Part shown: piece after piece, positions 17,272 through 23,880 of the stretch
Layout: each line of letters starts with the position of its first letter
Position numbering within the stretch: position 1 is the stretch's first letter
DNA from: a virus
Strand: one strand, 5' to 3'
Virus record (IMG/VR): IMGVR_UViG_3300025096_000008
Coordinates: 23,183 to 87,182 of that record
Length of the DNA: 64,000 nucleotides
Made by a program: the position numbers and the translations under genes
Notes under the pieces: model-generated
Seen by the model: only the letters and a program-made list of their open reading frames with translations
Told to the model about the DNA's origin: nothing
Databases searched by the model: none

Positions 17272-17826
17272 ATGTCTAAGAAAACGTTGCTAGAAGAAGG
17301 TTCAGTCCGTCATTTTATGAAACTGGCTAGCCTACAACCACTAGCTGAAGAGTTCGTATCGGATTTGTACAAGGAAGAAGTAGTCGAAGAGGCTGCTGAC
17401 GAAACAGAGGAAGTCGCCGAAGCAGTTGAAGCTGATACGGCAGAAGTTGTTGACGAAGATGTGACCGAAGAAGTCGTTAGTGAAGAAGAGCCAGCCCCTG
17501 AGATGGACATGGAAGCAGAAGAGCCAGCCCCTGAGATGGACATGGAAGCAGAAGAGCTCTCCATCACTCCAGAAGAGGCTGAAATTCTTGTGAAGCTCGG
17601 GCAAAAGATTGCTGCCGCCGGCACCGAAGAGGCTCCTGCCGAAGACGAGATGGAAATGGATTCCGAGCTAGAGGCACCCGCTGACGACATGGGCGGAGAA
17701 GAGATGGAAATGGCTTCCGAGGAAGAGGAAGAAGCTCCTGCCATGAGAGATATGTATGAGAACCTAGATGACTTGGTAGCCGAGGTTAGCAAGCGAGTAA
17801 AAGAACGACTAGCCGCTAAACAATAA
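17272..17826 (+). CDS. Acidic scaffold/prohead-core-like protein
   Basis: The 184-residue protein has a tag-like N-terminus (KKTLLEEGSVRHFMKLASL), a very acidic centre made of E/A/P/D/M and a basic C-terminal helix (EVSKRVKERLAAKQ). An 11-residue unit, EEPAPEMDMEA, occurs twice in tandem. Charge, size and expression behind a late motif resemble phage head-core proteins such as T4 gp67/gp68, but no capsid neighbour is visible. Start follows AGGGAGAGAG. Confidence 0.55.
   Translation: MSKKTLLEEGSVRHFMKLASLQPLAEEFVSDLYKEEVVEEAADETEEVAEAVEADTAEVVDEDVTEEVVSEEEPAPEMDMEAEEPAPEMDMEAEELSITPEEAEILVKLGQKIAAAGTEEAPAEDEMEMDSELEAPADDMGGEEMEMASEEEEEAPAMRDMYENLDDLVAEVSKRVKERLAAKQ
17485..17550 (+). repeat. 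Tandem repeat, 2 x 33 bp
   Basis: Two exact 33-base copies at 17485-17517 and 17518-17550 encode the duplicated acidic unit of the scaffold-like protein. Exact identity at third codon positions suggests a recent duplication. Confidence 0.9.
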
Positions 17827-17849
17827 GCTATACATCTAGAAGAAGATGG

Positions 17850-17889
17850 AAAAAACCACCTGCATCCCTTTGAGCAGGTGGTTTTTTTG
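17850..17889 (+). terminator. Rho-independent terminator
   Basis: AAAACCACCTGC pairs with GCAGGTGGTTTT around ATCCCTTTGA, followed by more T. It ends the scaffold-like transcript. Confidence 0.9.
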
Positions 17890-17890
17890 C

Positions 17891-17919
17891 TTGACAAGCT
17901 TGAAAAGAAGTTTTATAAT
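17891..17919 (+). promoter_or_regulatory. Strong sigma70-like promoter
   Basis: TTGACA (17891-17896), 17 bases, TATAAT (17914-17919), directly after the terminator. Confidence 0.8.
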
Positions 17920-17928
17920 CTTTCTGAA

Positions 17929-17937
17929 CTATTTATT
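17929..17937 (+). promoter_or_regulatory. Candidate late-promoter motif CTATTTATT
   Basis: Ten bases after the TATAAT box; preceded by TTTCTGAA as at 17202. Early and late promoter types are stacked here. A second similar TTATTTATC at 17952 touches the start at 17961. Confidence 0.5.
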
Positions 17938-17960
17938 TTGAATATGGGAAGTTATTTATC

Positions 17961-18149
17961 ATGGTCGAGTTTTCTAGAAAGTTATGGTACAAGACAGTGC
18001 TACACACCCTACAGAAGAAATATGATCGGCAGTGGAACAGATGTCTTAAACTGAGAGGCTCCGGTCAGATCGGCAAGATGGCAACTGAATTTTTGAAAAG
18101 CGAGGAAATACGGACCAGAATTGAGTCCGAAAGGAAGAAGATGAAATGA
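17961..18149 (+). CDS. Small basic hypothetical protein
   Basis: 62 residues, rich in Lys and Arg, helical. It overlaps the start of the nuclease-like gene by 4 bases (ATGA). Function unknown. Confidence 0.6.
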   Translation: MVEFSRKLWYKTVLHTLQKKYDRQWNRCLKLRGSGQIGKMATEFLKSEEIRTRIESERKKMK

Positions 18150-19420
18150 AGAAAGAATCTAAGCTATTGTTGGAATTTATCGACGAAGAGATGGAGGCAA
18201 TCGCCCCTTCAAAGGCTCGCCTTTTGAGAGAGGCTACTGAGGGCATGGGACTACACGATCTAGCGAGCTCGGGGCAGACCAAAGCATCGGCAGATGGATA
18301 TGATTGTAGGCAGGATAAAGTAAACAGAGGAGACATCGTTGAGGGCATTGTGGCTGCAGCCATCGCTGCTTCTTTTTATAACAAAGGTGAGCCAGTTAAG
18401 GCAGGGCAGATCTTCTGGTGGCTCAAAGAAGGGGCAGGAGTTTTCGAGCTTCCAGGGCACCCCCACATCTCGATTGATTTCACTTCCAAGGTGGCTGGTG
18501 GTGGAGACTCTCACTTAGAAGATGTTAGATTTGTCCCGTGCCTAATCGGAGAATACGAGGGGGCACTAAGTTATGTGAACGATTATGCTGCTGGCATAGT
18601 TAAAGAGACAATAGAAGGGATTAATCGAGCTAAGAGTAAGTCGCCCCATACGATTTATATCGGAGCGGACGGAACTTCTGACCAAAAAGGGTCAAAGGCT
18701 GATGTAAAAGTGCTTCTGGATGATGAGCCTATAGCTGGCTTGAAGCCTCTGAGCCTGAAAGTAAAGGGTGGCGAGCAATTTTTTCAAGTGGCAGTCACCA
18801 ATCCTGTTGCCGGCATTGACAAAATGTTTAACGATACCCTAAAGCTAGGTATTAGTGTTCCAGGCTTCAAAAAATACTATGACAATGAGCCAGGCTGGAA
18901 AACTCAATATTCTGCTAGAATTTCCCAGGAAAATGCTGAGAAAGATCCTAGGATGAAACGTTTTCTAGAGAAAGCAATCTCCGAGTATAAGAATGTTTAT
19001 AAAAAAGCAGAAGAAGAGCTCAGCCAGCTTCTGAAGGTTCCAGAGTACATAAAAACGACATTAGCTAGTGCGATTGTAGAGGGAATGGTTGGAAAAGAGG
19101 ACATAGTTATGCTAAAGATTGATAACCGAGCGGGACGATACTTTGTGAGGAATAGGGAGGCGATATCTAAGCTGGCTGAAAAAGATGTTTTCGACTTTAA
19201 AACTGAGCTTGTCGGTGAAAAAGGCTGGCCAGAGATAAAGGTTAATGTCGTCAACAAAACGACAGGCAAAGAGTATGAACTTCTCAAGATCAGACCCAGA
19301 GCAGACAGTGCTAAGAGCAGTTCAGGCAAATATTCTCCTTGGTTCCGACATCTAATGTCAACGGGATCTGGATTTTTCGATTTCGACGAAGATGTTGAAA
19401 GGCAAATTTCCGCTTCCTGA
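18146..19420 (+). CDS. PD-(D/E)XK nuclease-like protein with N-terminal tag
   Basis: The 424-residue protein starts MKKESKLLLEFIDEEMEA, a short amphipathic segment like other tagged proteins here. RGDIVEGIVAAAIAASF (E66 in a helix), KADVKVLL (D186) and PLSLKVK (S203-L-K205) give the order E...D...(S/E)-x-K of PD-(D/E)XK folds, with Ser in place of the last acid. If packaged and injected it could act on host DNA, but catalysis is unproven because of that change. Confidence 0.55.
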   Translation: MKKESKLLLEFIDEEMEAIAPSKARLLREATEGMGLHDLASSGQTKASADGYDCRQDKVNRGDIVEGIVAAAIAASFYNKGEPVKAGQIFWWLKEGAGVFELPGHPHISIDFTSKVAGGGDSHLEDVRFVPCLIGEYEGALSYVNDYAAGIVKETIEGINRAKSKSPHTIYIGADGTSDQKGSKADVKVLLDDEPIAGLKPLSLKVKGGEQFFQVAVTNPVAGIDKMFNDTLKLGISVPGFKKYYDNEPGWKTQYSARISQENAEKDPRMKRFLEKAISEYKNVYKKAEEELSQLLKVPEYIKTTLASAIVEGMVGKEDIVMLKIDNRAGRYFVRNREAISKLAEKDVFDFKTELVGEKGWPEIKVNVVNKTTGKEYELLKIRPRADSAKSSSGKYSPWFRHLMSTGSGFFDFDEDVERQISAS

Positions 19421-19433
19421 CGAAAAATAATCC

Positions 19434-19461
19434 TTGACTTTCTAAATAATACGGTTATAAT
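19434..19461 (+). promoter_or_regulatory. Sigma70-like promoter upstream of GroEL
   Basis: TTGACT (19434-19439), 16 bases, TATAAT (19456-19461); GroEL starts at 19495 behind CGGAGGA. Confidence 0.75.
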
Positions 19462-19494
19462 ACTAAGAGAGATTTTTCTTTTCTCGGAGGATAC

Positions 19495-21060
19495 ATGAAA
19501 AATTATGATGACGGCAGCTCTTTATCACAAAAAATTCTAGACGGAGTTAACAAGTTGGCGGACAATGTTGCCGCCACAATGGGACCAAGGGGCAGGAATG
19601 TTGTTATCCAGCCTAAGAATGGAAATCCGATCATAACCAAAGACGGGGTAACAGTAGCACGGTTCATAGACTTTACTGACCCATTCGAAAATGTCGGTGC
19701 CCAAGTAATCAAACAGGCAAGCGAAGAGACGAACACCAGTGCTGGTGACGGCACCACCACAGCCATCGTCCTCTCTCGGGCAATCTTCATTGAGGCACAG
19801 AAATACATCGCTGCTGGAGCATCTCCAGTTGAGCTCAAACGAGGCATCGACAAGGCATCAGCCGTTATCGTAAATAACCTCCGAGCCAGTGCCAAGAGGG
19901 TGACGAAGCTGGACGACATTGAAGACATCGCCACCATCTCGGCTAACGGTGATCGGACAATAGGAAAGCTCATCTCCACAGCCATCGACATGATCGGCAA
20001 AGACGGTTCAATAACCATCGAGGACGGCAAGTCGCTAGAGACTAGCCTAGATGTAGTTGAGGGCTTTCGCTTCGACAGCGGCTATGCCGCCAGTGCCTTT
20101 ATCACTGATGAGCGGAGAGGAGTTCTAAAATATAACGATCCTCTCTTCCTAATCACAGACGAAAAGATTGAGTTCGTGGAAGACATCCTCCCAGCACTAG
20201 AACTGGCGGCACGAGATGGTCGCCCCATCGTCGTCGTAGCAGAAGAGATTGAGGGTCAAGCTTTAGCGGCAATGATTATGAATACGGTGAGGGGAACGAT
20301 GAAGGTCGCCGCCATCAAGGCACCTCGCTACGGAGACGAGCGAAGGAACATCCTCCAAGACTTGGCTACCAGTGTCGGTGCCACTTTTGTAACCAGGGAG
20401 TCAGGGCTCAGTCTTCGTGATATCAAATTGACTCACCTCGGAAACGCTAAAACGATTGAGGCATCAAAAATAGCCACAACCATCGTTGGCGGCAACGGGG
20501 ATACTGCCCAGGTAGAACAAAGGATTGAATCTCTTAAATCACTCTTTGAGCAGACAGACAACATGCAGGCTTGTGAGAGGATCCAAGAGAGGATTACTAG
20601 ATTGGCTAGCGGCATTGCTATCATTAGTGTGGGGGGCAACACTGAAATAGAGATGACGGAAAAGAAGCATCGCATCGAAGATGCTCTTGAGGCAGTGAAG
20701 TCAGCTCAGCAAGAGGGGATGGTATGTGGCGGAGGCATGGCACTCCTGTCGGCAGCCCGAGGTGTGGAGATACAGGCAGATAACTCTGACCAGGAATATG
20801 GTGCTCAGATTGTGCTCAAGGCGATTCAGGAGCCCTTGCGGCAAATGGCGGCTAATGCCGGCAAGAAGCCAGATGTCTTGTTAGATGGAGCTCTAGGGCT
20901 TGACGAGGGCTATGGCTTCGATATGTCAACAGGTAATACGGTGGATCTGCTGGGTAGCGGGATCATAGATCCAGCAAAAGTAACCAGGTGTGCTCTTCAG
21001 AATGCTGTATCGGCAATAGGGACACTTATTACTACGAGTCACGCCATTATCGAGGACTAG
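19495..21060 (+). CDS. groL: GroEL-type chaperonin (Hsp60)
   Basis: The 521-residue protein is a full-length group I chaperonin that folds proteins inside a double ring. NVAATMGPRGRNVV, TKDGVTVA, AGDGTTTAIVLSRAIF, RGIDKAS, IATISANGD and the EGMVCGGGMALL segment are all present in the usual order. The flexible G-G-M tail of bacterial GroEL is missing and the chain ends in HAIIED. It has a dedicated promoter. A GroES-like gene is at 7841. Large phages such as EL and OBP also encode GroEL. Confidence 0.93.
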   Translation: MKNYDDGSSLSQKILDGVNKLADNVAATMGPRGRNVVIQPKNGNPIITKDGVTVARFIDFTDPFENVGAQVIKQASEETNTSAGDGTTTAIVLSRAIFIEAQKYIAAGASPVELKRGIDKASAVIVNNLRASAKRVTKLDDIEDIATISANGDRTIGKLISTAIDMIGKDGSITIEDGKSLETSLDVVEGFRFDSGYAASAFITDERRGVLKYNDPLFLITDEKIEFVEDILPALELAARDGRPIVVVAEEIEGQALAAMIMNTVRGTMKVAAIKAPRYGDERRNILQDLATSVGATFVTRESGLSLRDIKLTHLGNAKTIEASKIATTIVGGNGDTAQVEQRIESLKSLFEQTDNMQACERIQERITRLASGIAIISVGGNTEIEMTEKKHRIEDALEAVKSAQQEGMVCGGGMALLSAARGVEIQADNSDQEYGAQIVLKAIQEPLRQMAANAGKKPDVLLDGALGLDEGYGFDMSTGNTVDLLGSGIIDPAKVTRCALQNAVSAIGTLITTSHAIIED

Positions 21061-21064
21061 CATA

Positions 21065-21073
21065 CTATTTATG
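21065..21073 (+). promoter_or_regulatory. Candidate late-promoter motif CTATTTATG
   Basis: Between the GroEL stop and the gene at 21097, which has its own AGAGGA ribosome site. Confidence 0.45.
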
Positions 21074-21096
21074 GTATCTAGCCAAGAGGATTTTCC

Positions 21097-21378
21097 ATGT
21101 CGCCCACGGACTCTGACGAAACAGTAAAACAACTAGTTGAGCTTAATTCTAAGCTGGATATGCTAGAGATGAAAATTGACGAAGTAAAAGAAAGGCAAGA
21201 AGGCATGGCTGAAGACATGGCGAAAGTCCGAGAATCGGTATACCACCCCGATCAAGGATTGTATGCTCGACTTAGAGAGCTGGAGGCTTGGCAGAAGACA
21301 TCCTCCAAGATCATTTGGATGGTTGTATCGACAATGATAGGTATTGTTGCATACACCATCACAAAAACCCTAGGCTAA
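21097..21378 (+). CDS. XhlA-like coiled-coil membrane protein
   Basis: The 93-residue protein has a 45-residue coiled coil, then VYHPDQGLYARLRELEAWQK and a C-terminal membrane helix (IIWMVVSTMIGIVAYTI). This layout is that of hemolysin XhlA-like phage lysis accessories and some tail-associated anchors. Confidence 0.6.
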   Translation: MSPTDSDETVKQLVELNSKLDMLEMKIDEVKERQEGMAEDMAKVRESVYHPDQGLYARLRELEAWQKTSSKIIWMVVSTMIGIVAYTITKTLG

Positions 21379-21389
21379 ACAAAAAACAC

Positions 21390-21418
21390 TTGACTTATTT
21401 ATATTAAGGTGCTATGAT
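21390..21418 (+). promoter_or_regulatory. Sigma70-like promoter
   Basis: TTGACT (21390-21395), 17 bases, TATGAT (21413-21418). Confidence 0.65.
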
Positions 21419-21451
21419 TATGACTAGCATTGGACAAGTATGGAGGTATTT

Positions 21452-21745
21452 GTGAGCGAAGTAAAGATTTCTTTCCGAACATCCCTTAAGGATTTACCGG
21501 GAGATATAAAATTATTGATTTCCGACATAGCTAATAACTTACAGTTGGAAGCCAACAACAGCAGAGCGGCTTCTGACTCTCTATCTCAAGGTAGATGTAG
21601 TCGAACCATCTCATCTCTGGAGGATATGAAGAAAGACATGAAAAAGATAGAATCCAGAATAGAGGACTGTATTTCTATTTTACGGCAATACGAGAGTTAT
21701 ATGACACTTGACACCTCAGAGGCAGAGCCCGATGAAGAGCGGTGA
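21452..21745 (+). CDS. Hypothetical helical protein
   Basis: 97 residues from GTG 21452, which has GGAGGT four bases before it; the in-frame ATG 21440 overlaps that ribosome site and is less likely. The chain is helical with a C-terminal acidic tail. Function unknown. Confidence 0.6.
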   Translation: MSEVKISFRTSLKDLPGDIKLLISDIANNLQLEANNSRAASDSLSQGRCSRTISSLEDMKKDMKKIESRIEDCISILRQYESYMTLDTSEAEPDEER

Positions 21746-21950
21746 TCTAGTTCATGTACCGTCAAATGTCCTTCTTCTTTCTGATGCCGAAGGTGGTTCG
21801 TTTAAGTTTACCACCGAGCCCACATTGGGAATCGTGACTCGGGAAAGCCTTAGTGACGGAAAGTATTATAAGATTTATTGCCTAGGAAGGGAGTGGACGA
21901 TTCGCCAAGAGTGTGCCTACCCTTTTAGCAAGAAGGAGACGAGATGTTAA
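21732..21950 (+). CDS. GDLV barrel family protein
   Basis: 72 residues, starting MKSGDLVHVPSN and continuing with GIVTRES, KIYCLGREW; the pattern is the family core G-D-L-V, G-I-V and a strand ending in W. It overlaps the upstream gene by 14 bases. Role unknown. Confidence 0.65.
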   Translation: MKSGDLVHVPSNVLLLSDAEGGSFKFTTEPTLGIVTRESLSDGKYYKIYCLGREWTIRQECAYPFSKKETRC

Positions 21951-22222
21951 TTGAGCTTGTAGAAGTAGTGGACAGAGGAAAGGGAGTCTACGAAATAAAA
22001 GAGGTCTTTGTAAATCCAGATAGCATAGTGAGTGTCAAGAGGGATGACAATACCAAGAGGCTCCTAGATGAAGGTAAGCTTCCGTGGGATCTCCACAAGC
22101 AGCAATCATTTTCTAGGATCGTGCTTGGAGCTACGGCAGAAGAGACTCTGGTAGTAGTGGGAACCCCAGCACAGGTTATGGAAAAGTGTTATGTTGCAAC
22201 CTCTCGCCTCTTGAAAGGATAG
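21944..22222 (+). CDS. Hypothetical beta-rich protein
   Basis: 92 residues behind AAGGAG; strands such as IELVEVVD and SFSRIVLG suggest a small beta fold. No family recognised. Confidence 0.6.
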   Translation: MLIELVEVVDRGKGVYEIKEVFVNPDSIVSVKRDDNTKRLLDEGKLPWDLHKQQSFSRIVLGATAEETLVVVGTPAQVMEKCYVATSRLLKG

Positions 22223-22225
22223 AAA

Positions 22226-22480
22226 ATGTTTTCATTCTACCATCTGTTTATAAAAGTGGATTGCCCATACTGCCGAGAAGCCATAGAGCTGCTGGAAGAA
22301 CATCAAGAAAGCTATGTGGTATCTGTTGTCGATAAGTGCCAGGGATATCTCAACATGGTGAAAAAGCAATTCGGACACGAGACAGTTCCTGTCATCTTAT
22401 ATTGTAAGAGCGACGGAGCAATGGACTTAGTTGGCGGTGCCCGAGAACTCATTGAATTTCTTGAGACACAGAAAAAATAG
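22226..22480 (+). CDS. Glutaredoxin
   Basis: The 84-residue protein has the thioredoxin fold of glutaredoxins with the active-site C13-P-Y-C16 and the cis-Pro segment TVPVIL. It could reduce phage or host disulfides. The reductase at 5648 may use it as electron donor, which is common for phage pairs, but the two genes are not adjacent. Start follows AAAGGA. Confidence 0.85.
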   Translation: MFSFYHLFIKVDCPYCREAIELLEEHQESYVVSVVDKCQGYLNMVKKQFGHETVPVILYCKSDGAMDLVGGARELIEFLETQKK

Positions 22481-22488
22481 GAGCAGCT

Positions 22489-22872
22489 ATGGAAATCCCC
22501 TGTAAATGGAAACCAATCGAGGAGTTCTCATTTAGGAACGAAGAGAAGAAATACGGTAGGTATCACGGCTCTATGTTTTGGAACGTCAAAGGATTCGGCT
22601 TAAAGCGCTGGGTTGTCGGAGGATACCTAGAGGTTGATTATGAGGAGCTAAAGGCAGATGGGCTTACAGAGAGAGAAATAGTCGAGGGATGCTTGGTATA
22701 CTTGAATAGGCCACCACCAAGACAAAAGTTCCAGAGGAAAGAAGGCAAGCCACTTTATGGGTGCCTAGAATACTACAAGCATAAGATCACACCAGCCGGC
22801 ATTGAAGTTCTGGTGATCACAAACGAAAGAAAGAATAAGCGTTTTTGGTCAGAAGGTGCCGTAGTTTCATAG
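22489..22872 (+). CDS. Hypothetical protein
   Basis: 127 residues behind AGGAG, Trp/Tyr/Lys-rich, with no recognised motif. It is the last gene before the tRNA promoter. Confidence 0.6.
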   Translation: MEIPCKWKPIEEFSFRNEEKKYGRYHGSMFWNVKGFGLKRWVVGGYLEVDYEELKADGLTEREIVEGCLVYLNRPPPRQKFQRKEGKPLYGCLEYYKHKITPAGIEVLVITNERKNKRFWSEGAVVS

Positions 22873-22896
22873 AGAACAGAAATATTGAGAAATAGC

Positions 22897-22925
22897 TTGA
22901 CAGATTAGAGGCAATATGTTATGAT
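22897..22925 (+). promoter_or_regulatory. Sigma70-like promoter of tRNA-CAT
   Basis: TTGACA (22897-22902), 17 bases, TATGAT (22920-22925). The tRNA begins 12 bases later. Confidence 0.75.
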
Positions 22926-22936
22926 CTAATCTGCTT

Positions 22937-23011
22937 GGACTTGTAGCTCAGCGGTAGAGCGACCCGCTCATAACGGGTTGGTCGTAGGTTCAAATCCTAC
23001 CGGGTCCACCA
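22937..23011 (+). tRNA. tRNA with anticodon CAT (Met elongator or Ile2)
   Basis: The acceptor GGACTTG pairs with CGGGTCC, allowing two G-T pairs. The D arm AGCTC...GAGC, anticodon stem ACCCG/CGGGT with loop CTCATAA, and T arm GTAGG TTCAAAT CCTAC are all complete, and CCA is encoded. The first pair is G-C, so it is not an initiator. CAT could be Met or, with modified C34, Ile. Confidence 0.93.
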
Positions 23012-23012
23012 C

Positions 23013-23040
23013 TTGACAGCCACTCTGTGGTGTTTATATT
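23013..23040 (+). promoter_or_regulatory. Sigma70-like promoter of hsp20
   Basis: TTGACA (23013-23018), 16 bases, TATATT (23035-23040), beginning 2 bases after the tRNA CCA. Confidence 0.7.
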
Positions 23041-23104
23041 ATATCTGTGTCGCCTTCTAGGGGCACACTAACTAAGTCATAAGCTTGCTTATAAAGGAGA
23101 ACAG

Positions 23105-23545
23105 ATGACTAAACTAACTAGAAACCATTACTTTCCGTCCATCATGGGGCAATCGGTGCTGGACTCGATCTTCGAACAGTTGATCGTTCGCTCGCCAGAT
23201 TGGTCCGGCGAGGTCACCAAGAAATCCACAGAAGGATATCCTCTTACGGACATCTACAAGGACGAGGAAAACAATCAGGTAATCGAGGTAGCTCTCGCTG
23301 GCTTCTCCAGGGAAGACTTGAAGGTGGAAGTGAGGGATAACTACATTACGATTTCTTGTGAATCCATCTCAAAAGGAGATACAACCTCACGACGAATTGC
23401 TAGGAGGTCTTTCTCGAAGTCGTTCGTTGATTATGAGAATCAGCTTGATTTGAATAAGTCCGACGCATCCTTCGAGAATGGATTACTGAGGGTTACTATC
23501 CCCCCTACCGAAGAGGCGAAACCAACTGTTATTTCGATTGGGTAA
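23105..23545 (+). CDS. Small heat-shock protein Hsp20 (alpha-crystallin)
   Basis: The 146-residue protein has YPLTDIYKDEENNQVIEVAL followed by AGFSREDLKVEV and the closing ASFENGLLRVTIP; this is the alpha-crystallin domain with the A-x-x-x-(N/D)-G-x-L-x-V/I signature. It holds unfolded proteins and is one of three chaperone genes in the window. Start follows AAAGGAG. It has its own promoter and terminator. Confidence 0.9.
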   Translation: MTKLTRNHYFPSIMGQSVLDSIFEQLIVRSPDWSGEVTKKSTEGYPLTDIYKDEENNQVIEVALAGFSREDLKVEVRDNYITISCESISKGDTTSRRIARRSFSKSFVDYENQLDLNKSDASFENGLLRVTIPPTEEAKPTVISIG

Positions 23546-23560
23546 AATTTGGTATGTATA

Positions 23561-23592
23561 GAAAAACACACTTCGGTGTGTTTTTTCTTTTT
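23561..23592 (+). terminator. Rho-independent terminator after hsp20
   Basis: AAAAACACAC, a TTCG tetraloop and GTGTGTTTTTT, then more T. Confidence 0.9.
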
Positions 23593-23656
23593 TAGCTTTT
23601 TAGGAACTAGTTATTTTAGGGAGAGTAAGCGGAAACAGTGCCTGAAACGAACAAAA

Positions 23657-23863
23657 ATGCCTGAAAACGAACATAGCAAGCTCTACGTGAAGACGGGATG
23701 CCTAGTATGCTTAAATAAATCGTATGCGTGTTCGTATTGTGACGGTGTTGGTAGTGTTTTTGTTGAAGCATCAGATAAAACTGTCTCAAAATGGCTCAGT
23801 CAGTTGACAGATGACAGAAGGCAAGATATAATAAATATGGCAGCAATAAAGGAAGGCGATTAG
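23657..23863 (+). CDS. Small zinc-finger-like protein
   Basis: 68 residues from ATG 23657; CLVC and CSYCDGVG form two C-x-x-C pairs as in one DnaJ-type zinc module. A longer frame back to 23549 would cross the terminator and is rejected. A CTAGTTATT motif is at 23607. Confidence 0.6.
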   Translation: MPENEHSKLYVKTGCLVCLNKSYACSYCDGVGSVFVEASDKTVSKWLSQLTDDRRQDIINMAAIKEGD

Positions 23864-23880
23864 CAAAAAAAGGTGAATCT

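Noticed and set aside
17485-17550. 33-bp tandem repeat as a regulatory iteron
   Set aside because: It is in frame inside an acidic protein and codes a duplicated unit.
17310-17897. Minus-strand frame of 195 codons opposite the acidic scaffold-like gene
   Set aside because: It is a Ser/Ala-rich mirror of the Glu/Ala-rich coding strand, runs through the terminator and lacks a ribosome site; no minus-strand gene is supported anywhere in the window.
22937-23011. Initiator tRNA-fMet
   Set aside because: The first acceptor pair is G-C, whereas bacterial initiators have an unpaired position there.
23549-23863. Long version of the zinc-finger-like gene from 23549
   Set aside because: Its first 36 codons cross the hsp20 terminator; ATG 23657 is used.
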